Part shown: one piece after another, positions 22,565-30,231 of the stretch
Layout: each line of letters starts with the position of its first letter
Position numbering within the stretch: position 1 is the stretch's first letter
Position numbers and translations under genes: made by a program
Notes under the pieces: model-generated
Database searches by the model: none
Told to the model about the DNA's origin: nothing
The model's input: only the letters and a program-made list of their open reading frames with translations
Assembly: GCA_013288235.1 (NCBI GenBank)
Contig: JABDCF010000041.1
Location: 1 to 32,557, forward strand
Direction: 5' to 3'
DNA length: 32,557 bases
Source of the DNA: Bacteroidota bacterium
GTDB lineage: Bacteria; Bacteroidota; Bacteroidia; Sphingobacteriales; Sphingobacteriaceae

Positions 22565-24787
22565 TTGGAGCACCAGGAATTAACCACCGTTGAAACCGCC
22601 AAAGACCTTGGTTTACTACCCGAAGAATTTGACAGAATAAAAGAAATATTAGGGCGCGTGCCCAACTTTACCGAGCTTTCCATCTTTTCGGTAATGTGGA
22701 GCGAACACTGCTCGTACAAAAATTCCATCACCTGGCTAAAAACTTTGCCAAAGGATGGTCCGCGTATGCTGGCCAAAGCAGGTGAAGAAAATGCCGGCCT
22801 GGTTGACCTTGGCGGCGGCATAGGCTGCGCTTTTAAAATAGAATCGCATAACCACCCTTCGGCGCTTGAGCCTTACCAGGGTGCGGCAACCGGCGTTGGC
22901 GGTATAAACCGCGACATATTTACCATGGGTGCAAGGCCCATTGCGCAGTTAAATTCTCTCCGCTTTGGCGATCTTAGCCTCGACCGTACCAAATGGCTGA
23001 TAAAAGGCGTAGTTAAAGGCATCAGTCACTATGGCAATGCCTTTGGCATACCTACTGTTGGCGGCGAATTGTTTTTTGATGAATGTTATAATGTTAACCC
23101 GCTGGTAAACGCTTTTTCGGCAGGCATTGTAAAAGCTGGCGAAACAGTGTCCGCAACCTCATATGGCGTTGGCAATCCGGTTTATATTGTAGGGTCGGCA
23201 ACAGGCAAGGATGGTATCCATGGGGCTGCTTTTGCATCCAAGGATATTACCGAAGATTCTGTTAATGACCTTCCTGCCGTACAGGTTGGCGACCCATTCC
23301 AGGAAAAACTATTGCTGGAAGCAACATTAGAGGTTATAAAAACCGGCGCTGTTGTTGGTATGCAGGATATGGGCGCTGCCGGTATCATCTGCTCCAATTC
23401 TGAAATGTCGGCGAAGGGGGAACACGGGATGGTGATCTGGCTGGATAAAGTGCCTATGCGCCAGGAACACATGAAGCCGTATGAGATATTGTTGTCCGAA
23501 TCACAGGAACGTATGCTCATAGTGGTTTTTAAAGGTCGTGAAAAAGAAGTTGAAGCCGTATTTGATAAATGGGATTTGAATTGTGCCATAATAGGGGAAG
23601 TGACCGACACCAAACGCCTTGAATATTATATGAATGGCGAACTGGTTGCCGATGTACCAGCCGATGATTTGGTTTTAGGTGGTGGCGCACCAATATATGA
23701 GCGCGAGTACCACGAACCGGCATATTTTCAAAAAAATCAGCAATTCAAAATAGAAGATGTAGCTGAACCCGCCGATCTGATCGTTGTTGCTGAGCATCTG
23801 ATAGGCCATCCAAATATCGCCTCTAAAAGGTGGGTAACTGATCAATATGATTCCATGATCGGCACCTCAACCATGACCACCAATCGCCCCAGTGATGCAG
23901 CTGTGGTTGCGGTTAAAGATACCGATAAGGCTATAGTTATAACCGTTGATTGTCAATCGCGCTATGTATATGCCGACCCGCAAAAGGGTACTGCCATAGC
24001 CGTTGCCGAAGCAGCCCGCAACATTACTTGCGCCGGCGGAGAGCCAGTGGCTATAACCAATTGCCTTAATTTTGGCAACCCATACAAACCCGAAGTTTAC
24101 TGGCAATTTGTAGGCGCCATAAAAGGCATGGGCGAAGCGTGCCGCAAATTTGAGACACCTGTTACCGGCGGTAACGTGAGCTTTTATAACCAATCATCAG
24201 ATGAAGGCCCGGTGTTCCCGACGCCAACCATTGGCATGCTGGGTGTAATGGACGATCTGTCGAACATAATGACCTCTGATTTTAAAAACCCAGGTGACCT
24301 GGTTTATTTGATTGGTGAATCTGTTAATGATATTGCATCATCGCAATACCTTGCATCCTACCATAAAATCGTCAGTGCCCCAGCACCTCATTTTGATTTG
24401 GATAAGGAATACGCCATGCACCAGGTGGTAAAACAGCTGATAAAACATAAAGTGATACAATCCGCCCATGATGTTTCGGATGGTGGTTTGTATGTTACCT
24501 TAGTTGAATCGGCGTTGCCAAATGGTTTGGGATTTGAAATAGAAACCGATGATGCCATCCGTAAAGATGCTTTCCTTTTCGGCGAGGCACAGGGTAGGGT
24601 AGTAATAAGTATTGCGCCCCATGACCAGGAACGTTTTATTGAAATGATGGCCACCAGCGAAATCGATTTTAGTTTATTAGGCACTGTAACCAACGGCTTT
24701 TTAAATGTAGATGAACAATTGTTCGGCCATATCACCGATATAAAAATGGTTTATAATAATGTGCTACATGAAATTTTAGGGGCGTAA
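22565..24787 (+). CDS. purL: Phosphoribosylformylglycinamidine synthase, PurL subunit
   Basis: A ~740-residue PurL of the short type that converts FGAR to FGAM (step 4 of purine synthesis) together with separate PurQ and PurS subunits, which are not in this window. Visible motifs are SVMWSEHCSYKNS, ESHNHPSALEPYQGAATG with its metal and nucleotide ligands, GMQDMGAAGIICSN, LSESQERML, and in the second half TGGNVSFYNQS and HDVSDGGLYVTL. I prefer the TTG at 22565 (EHQELTTVETAKDLGLLPEEF follows). A GTG at 22535 would add ten residues but overlaps the likely promoter box. No ATG is available near the conserved start. Confidence 0.93.
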   Translation: MEHQELTTVETAKDLGLLPEEFDRIKEILGRVPNFTELSIFSVMWSEHCSYKNSITWLKTLPKDGPRMLAKAGEENAGLVDLGGGIGCAFKIESHNHPSALEPYQGAATGVGGINRDIFTMGARPIAQLNSLRFGDLSLDRTKWLIKGVVKGISHYGNAFGIPTVGGELFFDECYNVNPLVNAFSAGIVKAGETVSATSYGVGNPVYIVGSATGKDGIHGAAFASKDITEDSVNDLPAVQVGDPFQEKLLLEATLEVIKTGAVVGMQDMGAAGIICSNSEMSAKGEHGMVIWLDKVPMRQEHMKPYEILLSESQERMLIVVFKGREKEVEAVFDKWDLNCAIIGEVTDTKRLEYYMNGELVADVPADDLVLGGGAPIYEREYHEPAYFQKNQQFKIEDVAEPADLIVVAEHLIGHPNIASKRWVTDQYDSMIGTSTMTTNRPSDAAVVAVKDTDKAIVITVDCQSRYVYADPQKGTAIAVAEAARNITCAGGEPVAITNCLNFGNPYKPEVYWQFVGAIKGMGEACRKFETPVTGGNVSFYNQSSDEGPVFPTPTIGMLGVMDDLSNIMTSDFKNPGDLVYLIGESVNDIASSQYLASYHKIVSAPAPHFDLDKEYAMHQVVKQLIKHKVIQSAHDVSDGGLYVTLVESALPNGLGFEIETDDAIRKDAFLFGEAQGRVVISIAPHDQERFIEMMATSEIDFSLLGTVTNGFLNVDEQLFGHITDIKMVYNNVLHEILGA

Positions 24788-24813
24788 GATAGAGTACAAA
24801 ATCGAAAGTTTTT

Positions 24814-24877
24814 CGTTCCATCGGGACGTCTGGTTGGTTGAAAAAACACAGCCGCGCCTTCTCGTTCCGTAGGAACG
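24814..24877. repeat. Two upstream REP palindromes
   Basis: Unit 1 (24814-24828) is CGTTCC-ATC-GGGACG, with one unpaired position, followed by TCTGGTTGG. Unit 2 (24863-24877) is the perfect palindrome CGTTCC-GTA-GGAACG followed by ATTGGTG. Both point in the plus direction, taking the TGG foot as 3'. Confidence 0.8.
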
Positions 24878-24920
24878 ATTGGTGCGGTGCGTATGAATAA
24901 CGATATTTAACCTAAATTCT

Positions 24921-25382
24921 ATGTCAAACAGTTATACTCAAATCCACATTCAGTTTGTATTTGCTGTAAAATACCGGGCTGCACTCATCAACAATGAATG
25001 GAAAGAAAGGCTGCATCAATATATTACCGGCATCTTTCAGGAAAATAAACATAAAATGCTTCAAATTAATAGCATGCCTGATCATATCCATATTTTTATC
25101 GGGATGAGGCCTCATCAATCCATATTCTCGCTGATTCAAAACGTAAAAACAGAAAGTAGCAAATGGATCAAAGATCAAAAATTTTGTAATCAACCATTTG
25201 CATGGCAGGAAGGATATGGCGCTTTTTCTTATTCAAAAAACCAGGTGCCTGATGTGGTGCGCTATGTTAAAAATCAACCTGAACACCATAAAAAAATGAC
25301 ATTCCTTGATGAATATAGGAAATTACTGACCTTGTTCGATATTGAATGGGATGAGCGGTGTATCTTTAAAGAGCTGGAATAG
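24921..25382 (+). CDS. REP-associated tyrosine transposase (IS200/TnpA-like)
   Basis: A 153-residue single-strand DNA transposase of the Y1 HUH superfamily. The HUH metal-binding motif is His55-Ile-His57 in MPDHIHIFIG. The probable nucleophile is Tyr115 in the helix DVVRYVKNQPEHH, and WQEGYGAFSYSKNQ precedes it as in IS200/IS605 TnpA. Opening motif YTQIHIQFVFAVKYR. The length is normal and the frame intact, so it is potentially active. There is no TnpB. The surrounding identical palindromes argue for a domesticated RAYT rather than a simple IS200 copy. The start ATG is at 24921. The trailing residues (ERCIFKELE) match the usual family end. Confidence 0.88.
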   Translation: MSNSYTQIHIQFVFAVKYRAALINNEWKERLHQYITGIFQENKHKMLQINSMPDHIHIFIGMRPHQSIFSLIQNVKTESSKWIKDQKFCNQPFAWQEGYGAFSYSKNQVPDVVRYVKNQPEHHKKMTFLDEYRKLLTLFDIEWDERCIFKELE

Positions 25383-25395
25383 CGCGGACACCAGG

Positions 25396-25599
25396 CGTTC
25401 CTACGGAACGCGTATACTTGGCGGCTATTTTCTACCAACCAGATGTTCCGTAGGAACATGGGCATTTTTTAAATATCAAGGTTTTTCATTCCATCGGAAC
25501 GATTGGGCGGCATGAAAAATGCACCCCCTTATTTTTTCGTTCCATCGGAACGACTGGTTGGTAGCAAACCACATCGAAATTTTTCGTTCCATCGGAACG
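25396..25599. repeat. Five downstream REP palindromes
   Basis: The units are at 25396-25410 (CGTTCCTACGGAACG), 25443-25459 (ATGTTCCGTAGGAACAT), 25487-25501 (CATTCCATCGGAACG), 25538-25552 and 25585-25599 (both CGTTCCATCGGAACG). By the position of the CTGGT/TTGGT foot, the first two point in the minus direction and the last three in the plus direction. Spacing is 43-52 bases. The last three are preceded by a TTTTTC run, as is unit 1 upstream. Confidence 0.82.
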
Positions 25600-25642
25600 A
25601 TTGGTGCCAGACCGATATGTTATATTTCCGTTTCGTGAACCC

Positions 25643-25671
25643 TTGTTATGGAATTAATATCTTTAAATTTG
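25643..25671 (+). promoter_or_regulatory. Promoter of the hicB-like gene, probably leaderless
   Basis: TTG (25643-25645), 18 bases, then TAAATTTG (25664-25671) matches the Bacteroidota consensus well. The ATG at 25676 follows the box by four bases, so transcription would start at about the first codon. Confidence 0.6.
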
Positions 25672-25675
25672 TGTA

Positions 25676-25960
25676 ATGGAAAAATATCTTGTAGTAATAG
25701 AAAAAGCAAAAGGTAATTATTCGGCATTTTCGCCGGATGTGTGGGGATGTGTAGCTACAGGTAAAACAGTTGAAGAAACAGTTTCGCAGATTAAGGAGGC
25801 GTTGCAGCTACACCTTGAAACAATGACAAATGATGGGGAAGAGATGCCTAAAGCAAAAGGCATTAGTCAGCACATTTCAGATGGCGTATTTAAGGAAGGT
25901 GAAATTGCGGACGAATATTTTATAACCGAAGTTGAAATTGCTGTCCCTCAGCATGCTTAA
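25676..25960 (+). CDS. HicB-like protein without a HicA partner
   Basis: A 94-residue protein with the HicB N-terminal partial RNase-H fold: YLVVIEKAKGNYSAFSPDVWGCVATGKT is the signature region (shown by its ends YLVVIEKA and GCVATGKT). It is followed by VEETVSQIKEALQLHLE. The C-terminal part (EVEIAVPQHA) is short and shows no clear DNA-binding helix-turn-helix or ribbon-helix-helix. No hicA-like ORF is present on either side. It may be a solitary HicB homologue with a non-toxin role. Its stop overlaps the next gene by eight bases (ATGCTTAA), suggesting translational coupling with the VOC protein. Confidence 0.8.
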   Translation: MEKYLVVIEKAKGNYSAFSPDVWGCVATGKTVEETVSQIKEALQLHLETMTNDGEEMPKAKGISQHISDGVFKEGEIADEYFITEVEIAVPQHA

Positions 25961-26342
25961 ACTAAACCGCGTACACCACATCGCCATTATCTGCTCTGAT
26001 TATCAAAAGTCAAAGCATTTTTATAGCGAGATACTCGGTTTGAAAATAATAAACGAGGTTTATCGCGAAGCGAGACAATCATACAAGCTCGACCTGGAAG
26101 TGGGCAACCAATACCAGGTCGAGCTTTTTTCATTCCCAGGCCCACCCGAAAGGCCGTCAAGGCCTGAAGCCGCCGGGTTACGTCATTTGGCTTTTGAAGT
26201 AGACAATATTGATGAGGCAGTAAGCCACATGCACGCAGCCGGTGTATCTGTTGAGCCTGTAAGGGTTGATGAATTTACCGGCAAACGCTTTACCTTCTTT
26301 GCTGATCCGGACGGTTTGCCTGTTGAGTTTTATGAGAAATAG
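25953..26342 (+). CDS. VOC-family (glyoxalase/dioxygenase superfamily) protein, YaeR-like
   Basis: A 129-residue single vicinal-oxygen-chelate domain of two beta-alpha-beta-beta-beta halves. The first begins LNRVHHIAIICSDYQKSKHFY, with a metal-ligand His. The second has GLRHLAFEVDNIDEAVSHM and ends FTFFADPDGLPVEFYE with the final Glu ligand. The pattern resembles E. coli YaeR, whose substrate is not settled. I chose the ATG at 25953 over the frame opening at 25932, since it starts the conserved sequence and overlaps the hicB-like stop by eight bases. Confidence 0.85.
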   Translation: MLKLNRVHHIAIICSDYQKSKHFYSEILGLKIINEVYREARQSYKLDLEVGNQYQVELFSFPGPPERPSRPEAAGLRHLAFEVDNIDEAVSHMHAAGVSVEPVRVDEFTGKRFTFFADPDGLPVEFYEK

Positions 26343-26386
26343 GCCCCCTCTAAATGCCCCGGGTAGGGGAGACTTTAAAATGCTCT

Positions 26387-27016
26387 TTACCCCTCATCCT
26401 CCAAATCGTCCGTTATTTGTTTAAGTTCAGTAATGTACTTGCCGTATTGTGTGCGTACATGATGGTTAATACATATATAAGTTATGATGAACGAGATCAA
26501 TATTATTGCAAACGCGATGGGTAAATTCCAGGGGGAGTTAAAAATATTCGAGGCCAAAAGGTAATGCATAAACCCTATTCCGTTATTACCGCACAATAAT
26601 ATAAAAGATATCAATACAGCTAAGGGCGTAACACAAAAATTATAGGTTTTGTAAATTTCTGCATTAAGCTCCAATTCGTAGGTAACCTTACGAATGCTAT
26701 TCGCCATATTTAGATCATAACGGCTGATCGATTTGTAGAAAACGTAAAACCGGAAAAAGTAAAAGCAGTTCAGTATAATTATTACAAACATAAAAATGCT
26801 TGCAACATTGAAAAATAATGTGGACTGCACGCCATAAAACATTAAGGCGGTAAACATACTGTAGGATACCAGCACAGCAATAAATTCGGTCTTCATGTTT
26901 CTTCGGATCCTGGCAACAACCGATAACGTTTTTCCGGGTACAACGGTGCCAACCGGGATATCCATCCCTTTAGGCGCTTCATCTTTCCAGGCGCCTTTTA
27001 AATCATCTATATTCAT
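26387..27016 (-). CDS. Multi-pass membrane protein paired with an ECF sigma factor
   Basis: A 209-residue protein with a short cytoplasmic N-terminus (MNIDDLKGAWKDE) and about four membrane helices: near residues 43-62, 65-88, 128-145 and 162-185. The C-terminal tail is soluble and charged (YITELKQITDDLEDEG). It starts 14 bases inside the end of the sigma-factor gene, so the two are translationally coupled. This arrangement suggests a membrane regulator of the sigma factor, but there is no zinc-binding anti-sigma motif and I do not recognise the family. The function is inferred from context only. Confidence 0.75.
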   Translation of the reverse strand: MNIDDLKGAWKDEAPKGMDIPVGTVVPGKTLSVVARIRRNMKTEFIAVLVSYSMFTALMFYGVQSTLFFNVASIFMFVIIILNCFYFFRFYVFYKSISRYDLNMANSIRKVTYELELNAEIYKTYNFCVTPLAVLISFILLCGNNGIGFMHYLLASNIFNSPWNLPIAFAIILISFIITYICINHHVRTQYGKYITELKQITDDLEDEG

Positions 27017-27512
27017 AATTCATTTGTTTAATTATTTCTTTCAATTTGTTTTTTATGCGGTTTAACCTGACGCGGACGTTTCCTTCGGAAATACCAAGAT
27101 TACCTGCAATTTCTTCGTAAGCCACATCCTCCATGTACAGGTATATTAAAGCTTTTTCCACTTTATTTAATTGCTGCACGGCTTTATAAAATACAGCCAG
27201 TTGTTCTTCCTTTTCTCCGGCAGGTGAATGTTCTTCGTCCCGGTCAAAATTTACGGGCAGTTGCTCGCTGTCGGGCCTGCGTTTTTGTTTTCTGAAAAAC
27301 ACGATTGCGGTATTAAGCGCCACCCTGTACATCCACGTGCTGAATTTACTGTCACCTCTGAACGAATCGAAAGCCAGCCATAGCTGCAGTGTCATTTCCT
27401 GTATTAGGTCATCACGGTCTTCGGGATCATCCTGGTAAATTTTGGATATTTTAAACAGGATACCCTTGTTTTCTCCTATCAGCTGCAGAAAGTGGGTTTC
27501 TTTATTCTCCAT
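27003..27512 (-). CDS. ECF-type RNA polymerase sigma factor
   Basis: A 169-residue group IV sigma factor. Region 2 (about residues 25-90) includes DRDDLIQEMTLQLWLAFDSF and KFSTWMYRVALNTAIVFFRK for -10 recognition and core binding. After a linker, region 4 (~115-165) includes LNKVEKALIYLYMEDVAYEEI and the helix-turn-helix IAGNLGISEGNVRVRLNRIK. It has no C-terminal extension. It is transcribed with the overlapping membrane protein that probably regulates it. The ATG is at 27512-27510. No clear autoregulatory promoter is visible in the 164-base divergent spacer to the fucosidase gene. Confidence 0.92.
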   Translation of the reverse strand: MENKETHFLQLIGENKGILFKISKIYQDDPEDRDDLIQEMTLQLWLAFDSFRGDSKFSTWMYRVALNTAIVFFRKQKRRPDSEQLPVNFDRDEEHSPAGEKEEQLAVFYKAVQQLNKVEKALIYLYMEDVAYEEIAGNLGISEGNVRVRLNRIKNKLKEIIKQMNYEYR

Positions 27513-27676
27513 GTTTAAAAATCATTGTATTCGTTATTGCTTTAATACTCAATAGGTATCAGCCTTTAAAATTTGTTACAGCGATATTGTAAGTTAATTA
27601 TTTATATTAGTACGATGACCATCCGCTACTTAATAGCGCCGGAATTAATTTCAACCAACGGGATAAACCAGCAATT

Positions 27677-29125
27677 ATGAGAACTATAAAAACCATTGTC
27701 GTACTATCTGCAATATTTTTATTGACAGCCAATTTAAAGGCGCAGGATAGGTACCAGGCCACATGGGAGTCTTTATCAAAATATAAAATACCAGATTGGT
27801 TCCGCGATGCTAAGTTTGGCATATTTATCCATTGGGGAGTGTATTCGGTACCGGCCTATGGTTCTGAATGGTACCCGCGACTGATGTACCAGGTAGGTTC
27901 GGACGAATACAAACATCATATTGCAACTTATGGTCCGCAAAGCAAATTTGGCTATAAAGATTTTATCCTGATGTTTAAAGCCGAAAAGTTTGATCCTGCG
28001 GCATGGGTGGCCTTGTTTAAAAAAGCCGGCGCCAAATATGTAGTGCCGGTCGCCGAGCATCACGACGGCTTTGCCATGTATAAAACTTCGCTATCCAAAT
28101 GGAACGCTTACGATATGGGCCCGCACCGCGATGTAGTTGGCGAGTTGGCCGCCGAAATAAAAAAGCAGGGCTTAATATTTGGACTGTCATCCCACAGGAT
28201 AGAACATTGGTTTTTCTTTAACGGTGGTAAAAAGTTTGATTCAGATGTGCTTGATCCTAAATACGACGTTTATTATGGACCTGCACACGAAGAAAATGAA
28301 ACCATGTCGCCTGAGTATATGAACGATTGGATGATGCGCGATATGGAGCTGGTAAATAACTACCAGCCACAATTGTTTTGGTTTGATTGGTGGATAGAGC
28401 AACCAGCGCTTGCGCCTTACAAAAAGTCATTCGCTCAATTTTATTATAATAAAGGCCTTGATTGGAACAAAGGCGTGGTCATAAATTATAAAAACAACGC
28501 TTACCCGGACAACGTTGCAGTCCTCGATATTGAAAGAGGTAAACAAGGCGCTATCCGTGATTTGCCATGGCAAACAGACGATGCCATTGGTAACCAATCA
28601 TGGGGATATACCACGACCAATACTTTTAAAGATGTGCGGTACGTAGTCACTAATTTGATTGATATTGTAAGCAAAAACGGCAACCTGTTATTAAACATCG
28701 GCCCAAAATCCGATGGTACCATCACCGACCAGGAAACCGCAGTTTTGCTGGGGACAGGTAAATGGCTTGACGTAAACGGCGATGCCATTTATGCCACCCG
28801 TCCCTGGAAAATTTACGGCGAAGGCCCCACCAAATCAGCCAGTGGCTCGTTTGCCGATCAGAAGGAACCATTTACCTGGCGGGATGTAAGGTTTACAACA
28901 AAAGGTGATATTTTATACGTAACGACCTTAGGTTTACCAGATGCTCAATTAAGTATCAAGGCATTATCAATAAACTCTGGTAACGGCAAAATAGCCAGTA
29001 TAAAAATGCTCGGCAGCGATCAAAAGGTAGCCTGGAAACAAAAAGATGATGCGTTAATTATTGAACCGTCTAAAAATTACCCATCGGAATATGCGGTGAG
29101 TTATGTGGTTAGTTTTGTTCGTTAA
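27677..29125 (+). CDS. Alpha-L-fucosidase, GH29
   Basis: A 482-residue secreted glycoside hydrolase releasing L-fucose from glycans. A signal peptide (MRTIKTIVVLSAIFLLTANLKAQ) is followed by the GH29 catalytic barrel: WFRDAKFGIFIHWGVYSVPA, VPVAEHHDGFAMY (HHDGF at 128-132), and QLFWFDWW with Asp237 as the likely nucleophile. Later NGNLLLNIGPKSDGTI is the family's typical strand, then a C-terminal beta-sandwich (~385-482). The GH29 consensus around the nucleophile is often WFDG; here it is WFDWW. It stands alone, without fucose catabolic genes. Periplasmic or surface location is inferred. The ATG at 27677 opens the signal peptide. Confidence 0.93.
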   Translation: MRTIKTIVVLSAIFLLTANLKAQDRYQATWESLSKYKIPDWFRDAKFGIFIHWGVYSVPAYGSEWYPRLMYQVGSDEYKHHIATYGPQSKFGYKDFILMFKAEKFDPAAWVALFKKAGAKYVVPVAEHHDGFAMYKTSLSKWNAYDMGPHRDVVGELAAEIKKQGLIFGLSSHRIEHWFFFNGGKKFDSDVLDPKYDVYYGPAHEENETMSPEYMNDWMMRDMELVNNYQPQLFWFDWWIEQPALAPYKKSFAQFYYNKGLDWNKGVVINYKNNAYPDNVAVLDIERGKQGAIRDLPWQTDDAIGNQSWGYTTTNTFKDVRYVVTNLIDIVSKNGNLLLNIGPKSDGTITDQETAVLLGTGKWLDVNGDAIYATRPWKIYGEGPTKSASGSFADQKEPFTWRDVRFTTKGDILYVTTLGLPDAQLSIKALSINSGNGKIASIKMLGSDQKVAWKQKDDALIIEPSKNYPSEYAVSYVVSFVR

Positions 29126-29130
29126 CCTTT

Positions 29131-29162
29131 AAATCGTAAATCTAAAATCGTAATTCGTAAAT
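29131..29162. repeat. Copy of the ATCGTAAAT repeat between fucosidase and trmN6-like genes
   Basis: This stretch matches 7080-7111 at 31 of 32 bases by eye (words ATCGTAAATCT, AAATCGTAATTCGTAAAT). It fills almost the whole spacer between two same-strand genes, here without the complementary arm, so it cannot form the hairpin seen at 7041-7104. Confidence 0.75.
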
Positions 29163-29168
29163 CTAACT

Positions 29169-29873
29169 ATGTTTCAATTTAAGCAATTCAGTGTGGATCA
29201 AACGGGCTGTGCCATGAAGATCAATACTGATGGTGTATTGCTTGGCGTGATGGCGGCTGCTGAAAACCCGGCTTCAATATTGGATATTGGCACAGGGACT
29301 GGTGTTATTGCACTAATGCTGGCACAAAGATTTACCGAAGCCTGGGTAGATGCCGTTGAAATTGATGCCGATGCCGCGCAAACTGCGGGAGGAAATTTTA
29401 AAGGATCTGCGTTTACTGATCGTTTGAATATTTATCCTGTAGGATTTGAAAGTTATTTTGAACAATTCCCCGATAGTAAATATGATCTTATCGTTTCAAA
29501 CCCGCCGTTTTATATCAATTCGTTAAAATCGCCTGGCCCTAAAAAAGTACTGGCCAAACATACCGATGTTGATTTTTTTGAGCAATTGATAAAAGGTATA
29601 TCTAACCATTTAACAGCAACGGGCCTATGTTGGCTGATATTGCCAGTAAATATTGTTGACGTTGTTATTGCATTGGCTGCGAACAAAAGCCTTTATCTTA
29701 GGCAAATTATAAACATATATTCCTACACCCATTCACAGCCACACAGGTTGATCATATGCTTCGGCTTTGATAAAGTTTCGCAACAAATGAGTAATTTCAC
29801 AATATATAAAGCAGCCGGGGTGTATTCGGAGGAATACCAACGATTGCTTCAACCTTATTTTATCGCTTTTTAA
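29169..29873 (+). CDS. tRNA1(Val) (adenine(37)-N6)-methyltransferase-like, TrmN6/YfiC
   Basis: A 234-residue class I SAM-dependent methyltransferase. The N-terminal FKQFSVDQTGCAMKINTDGVLLG is the family's opening. The SAM-binding motif I is LDIGTGTG (38-45), with acidic VEIDADAA after strand 2 and the N6-adenine catalytic NPPF at 111-114. The domain order and length match E. coli YfiC, which methylates A37 of tRNA1(Val). It may be cotranscribed with the small membrane-protein gene that begins one base after its stop. Confidence 0.9.
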   Translation: MFQFKQFSVDQTGCAMKINTDGVLLGVMAAAENPASILDIGTGTGVIALMLAQRFTEAWVDAVEIDADAAQTAGGNFKGSAFTDRLNIYPVGFESYFEQFPDSKYDLIVSNPPFYINSLKSPGPKKVLAKHTDVDFFEQLIKGISNHLTATGLCWLILPVNIVDVVIALAANKSLYLRQIINIYSYTHSQPHRLIICFGFDKVSQQMSNFTIYKAAGVYSEEYQRLLQPYFIAF

Positions 29874-29874
29874 C

Positions 29875-30180
29875 ATGAAAATTGTATCGCTTTTTTTTAC
29901 CCTATTGCTTATCCTGCCAATAGGTTACACTTTGTTTTCGGCCTATGAATCGTATGTGTTTGAAAGCAAATTTGAGTCCGCCGGAAGCATTAGATTTATT
30001 GAATGGCACACGCTTAGTTATATCATAATTGATGTTGTTTTTCTGATCATCGCCATAGTTTTAAATGCAAAAGAAAAATATCTCGTAAATAGTACCATGT
30101 GCGGCACCCTACTTTTGTCGTTCTTTTTATCTTTGGCCGTAAATTTCGGGACAAATATTTTACTTAGTCATGTAAAATAG
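29875..30180 (+). CDS. Small membrane protein, tandem paralogue 1
   Basis: A 101-residue protein with three predicted membrane segments (about residues 2-23, 45-62 and 73-95). I do not recognise the family. It is paralogous to the next gene: both begin MKI(V/I)S and share the pattern LNxKxKxxxNxxxxGxLLL after the second helix. The start lies one base after the trmN6-like stop, so coexpression is likely. No catalytic motif is visible. Confidence 0.7.
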   Translation: MKIVSLFFTLLLILPIGYTLFSAYESYVFESKFESAGSIRFIEWHTLSYIIIDVVFLIIAIVLNAKEKYLVNSTMCGTLLLSFFLSLAVNFGTNILLSHVK

Positions 30181-30231
30181 GCTGCAATTTTATATTAAAA
30201 GATACCGTTAAAAATAACCCGTGCTGCTTTT

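Larger units (their letters stand above)
24801..25606. mobile_element. RAYT transposase with flanking REP palindromes
   Basis: A compact unit of a Y1 transposase gene (24921-25382) with two REP-like palindromes upstream and five downstream. It lies between purL and the hicB-like gene without disturbing either. The palindromes share the core GTTCC-N3-GGAAC and a flanking (C/T)TGGT foot. By analogy with bacterial RAYT/REP systems the transposase is likely to recognise these hairpins; the boundaries are approximate. Confidence 0.75.

Noticed and set aside
24814..25599. CRISPR-like array of regularly spaced short palindromes
   Set aside because: The units are only about 15 bases, vary in their centre, change orientation and are interrupted by a transposase gene; spacers are unequal and no cas genes are near. 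REP elements fit better.
26343..26386. C- and G-rich spacer between the VOC gene and the sigma-linked membrane protein gene as a terminator
   Set aside because: Only a 4-5 bp stem (CCCC/GGGG) can be formed and there is no T-run. It may be a degenerate copy of a common spacer repeat, but I cannot support that here.
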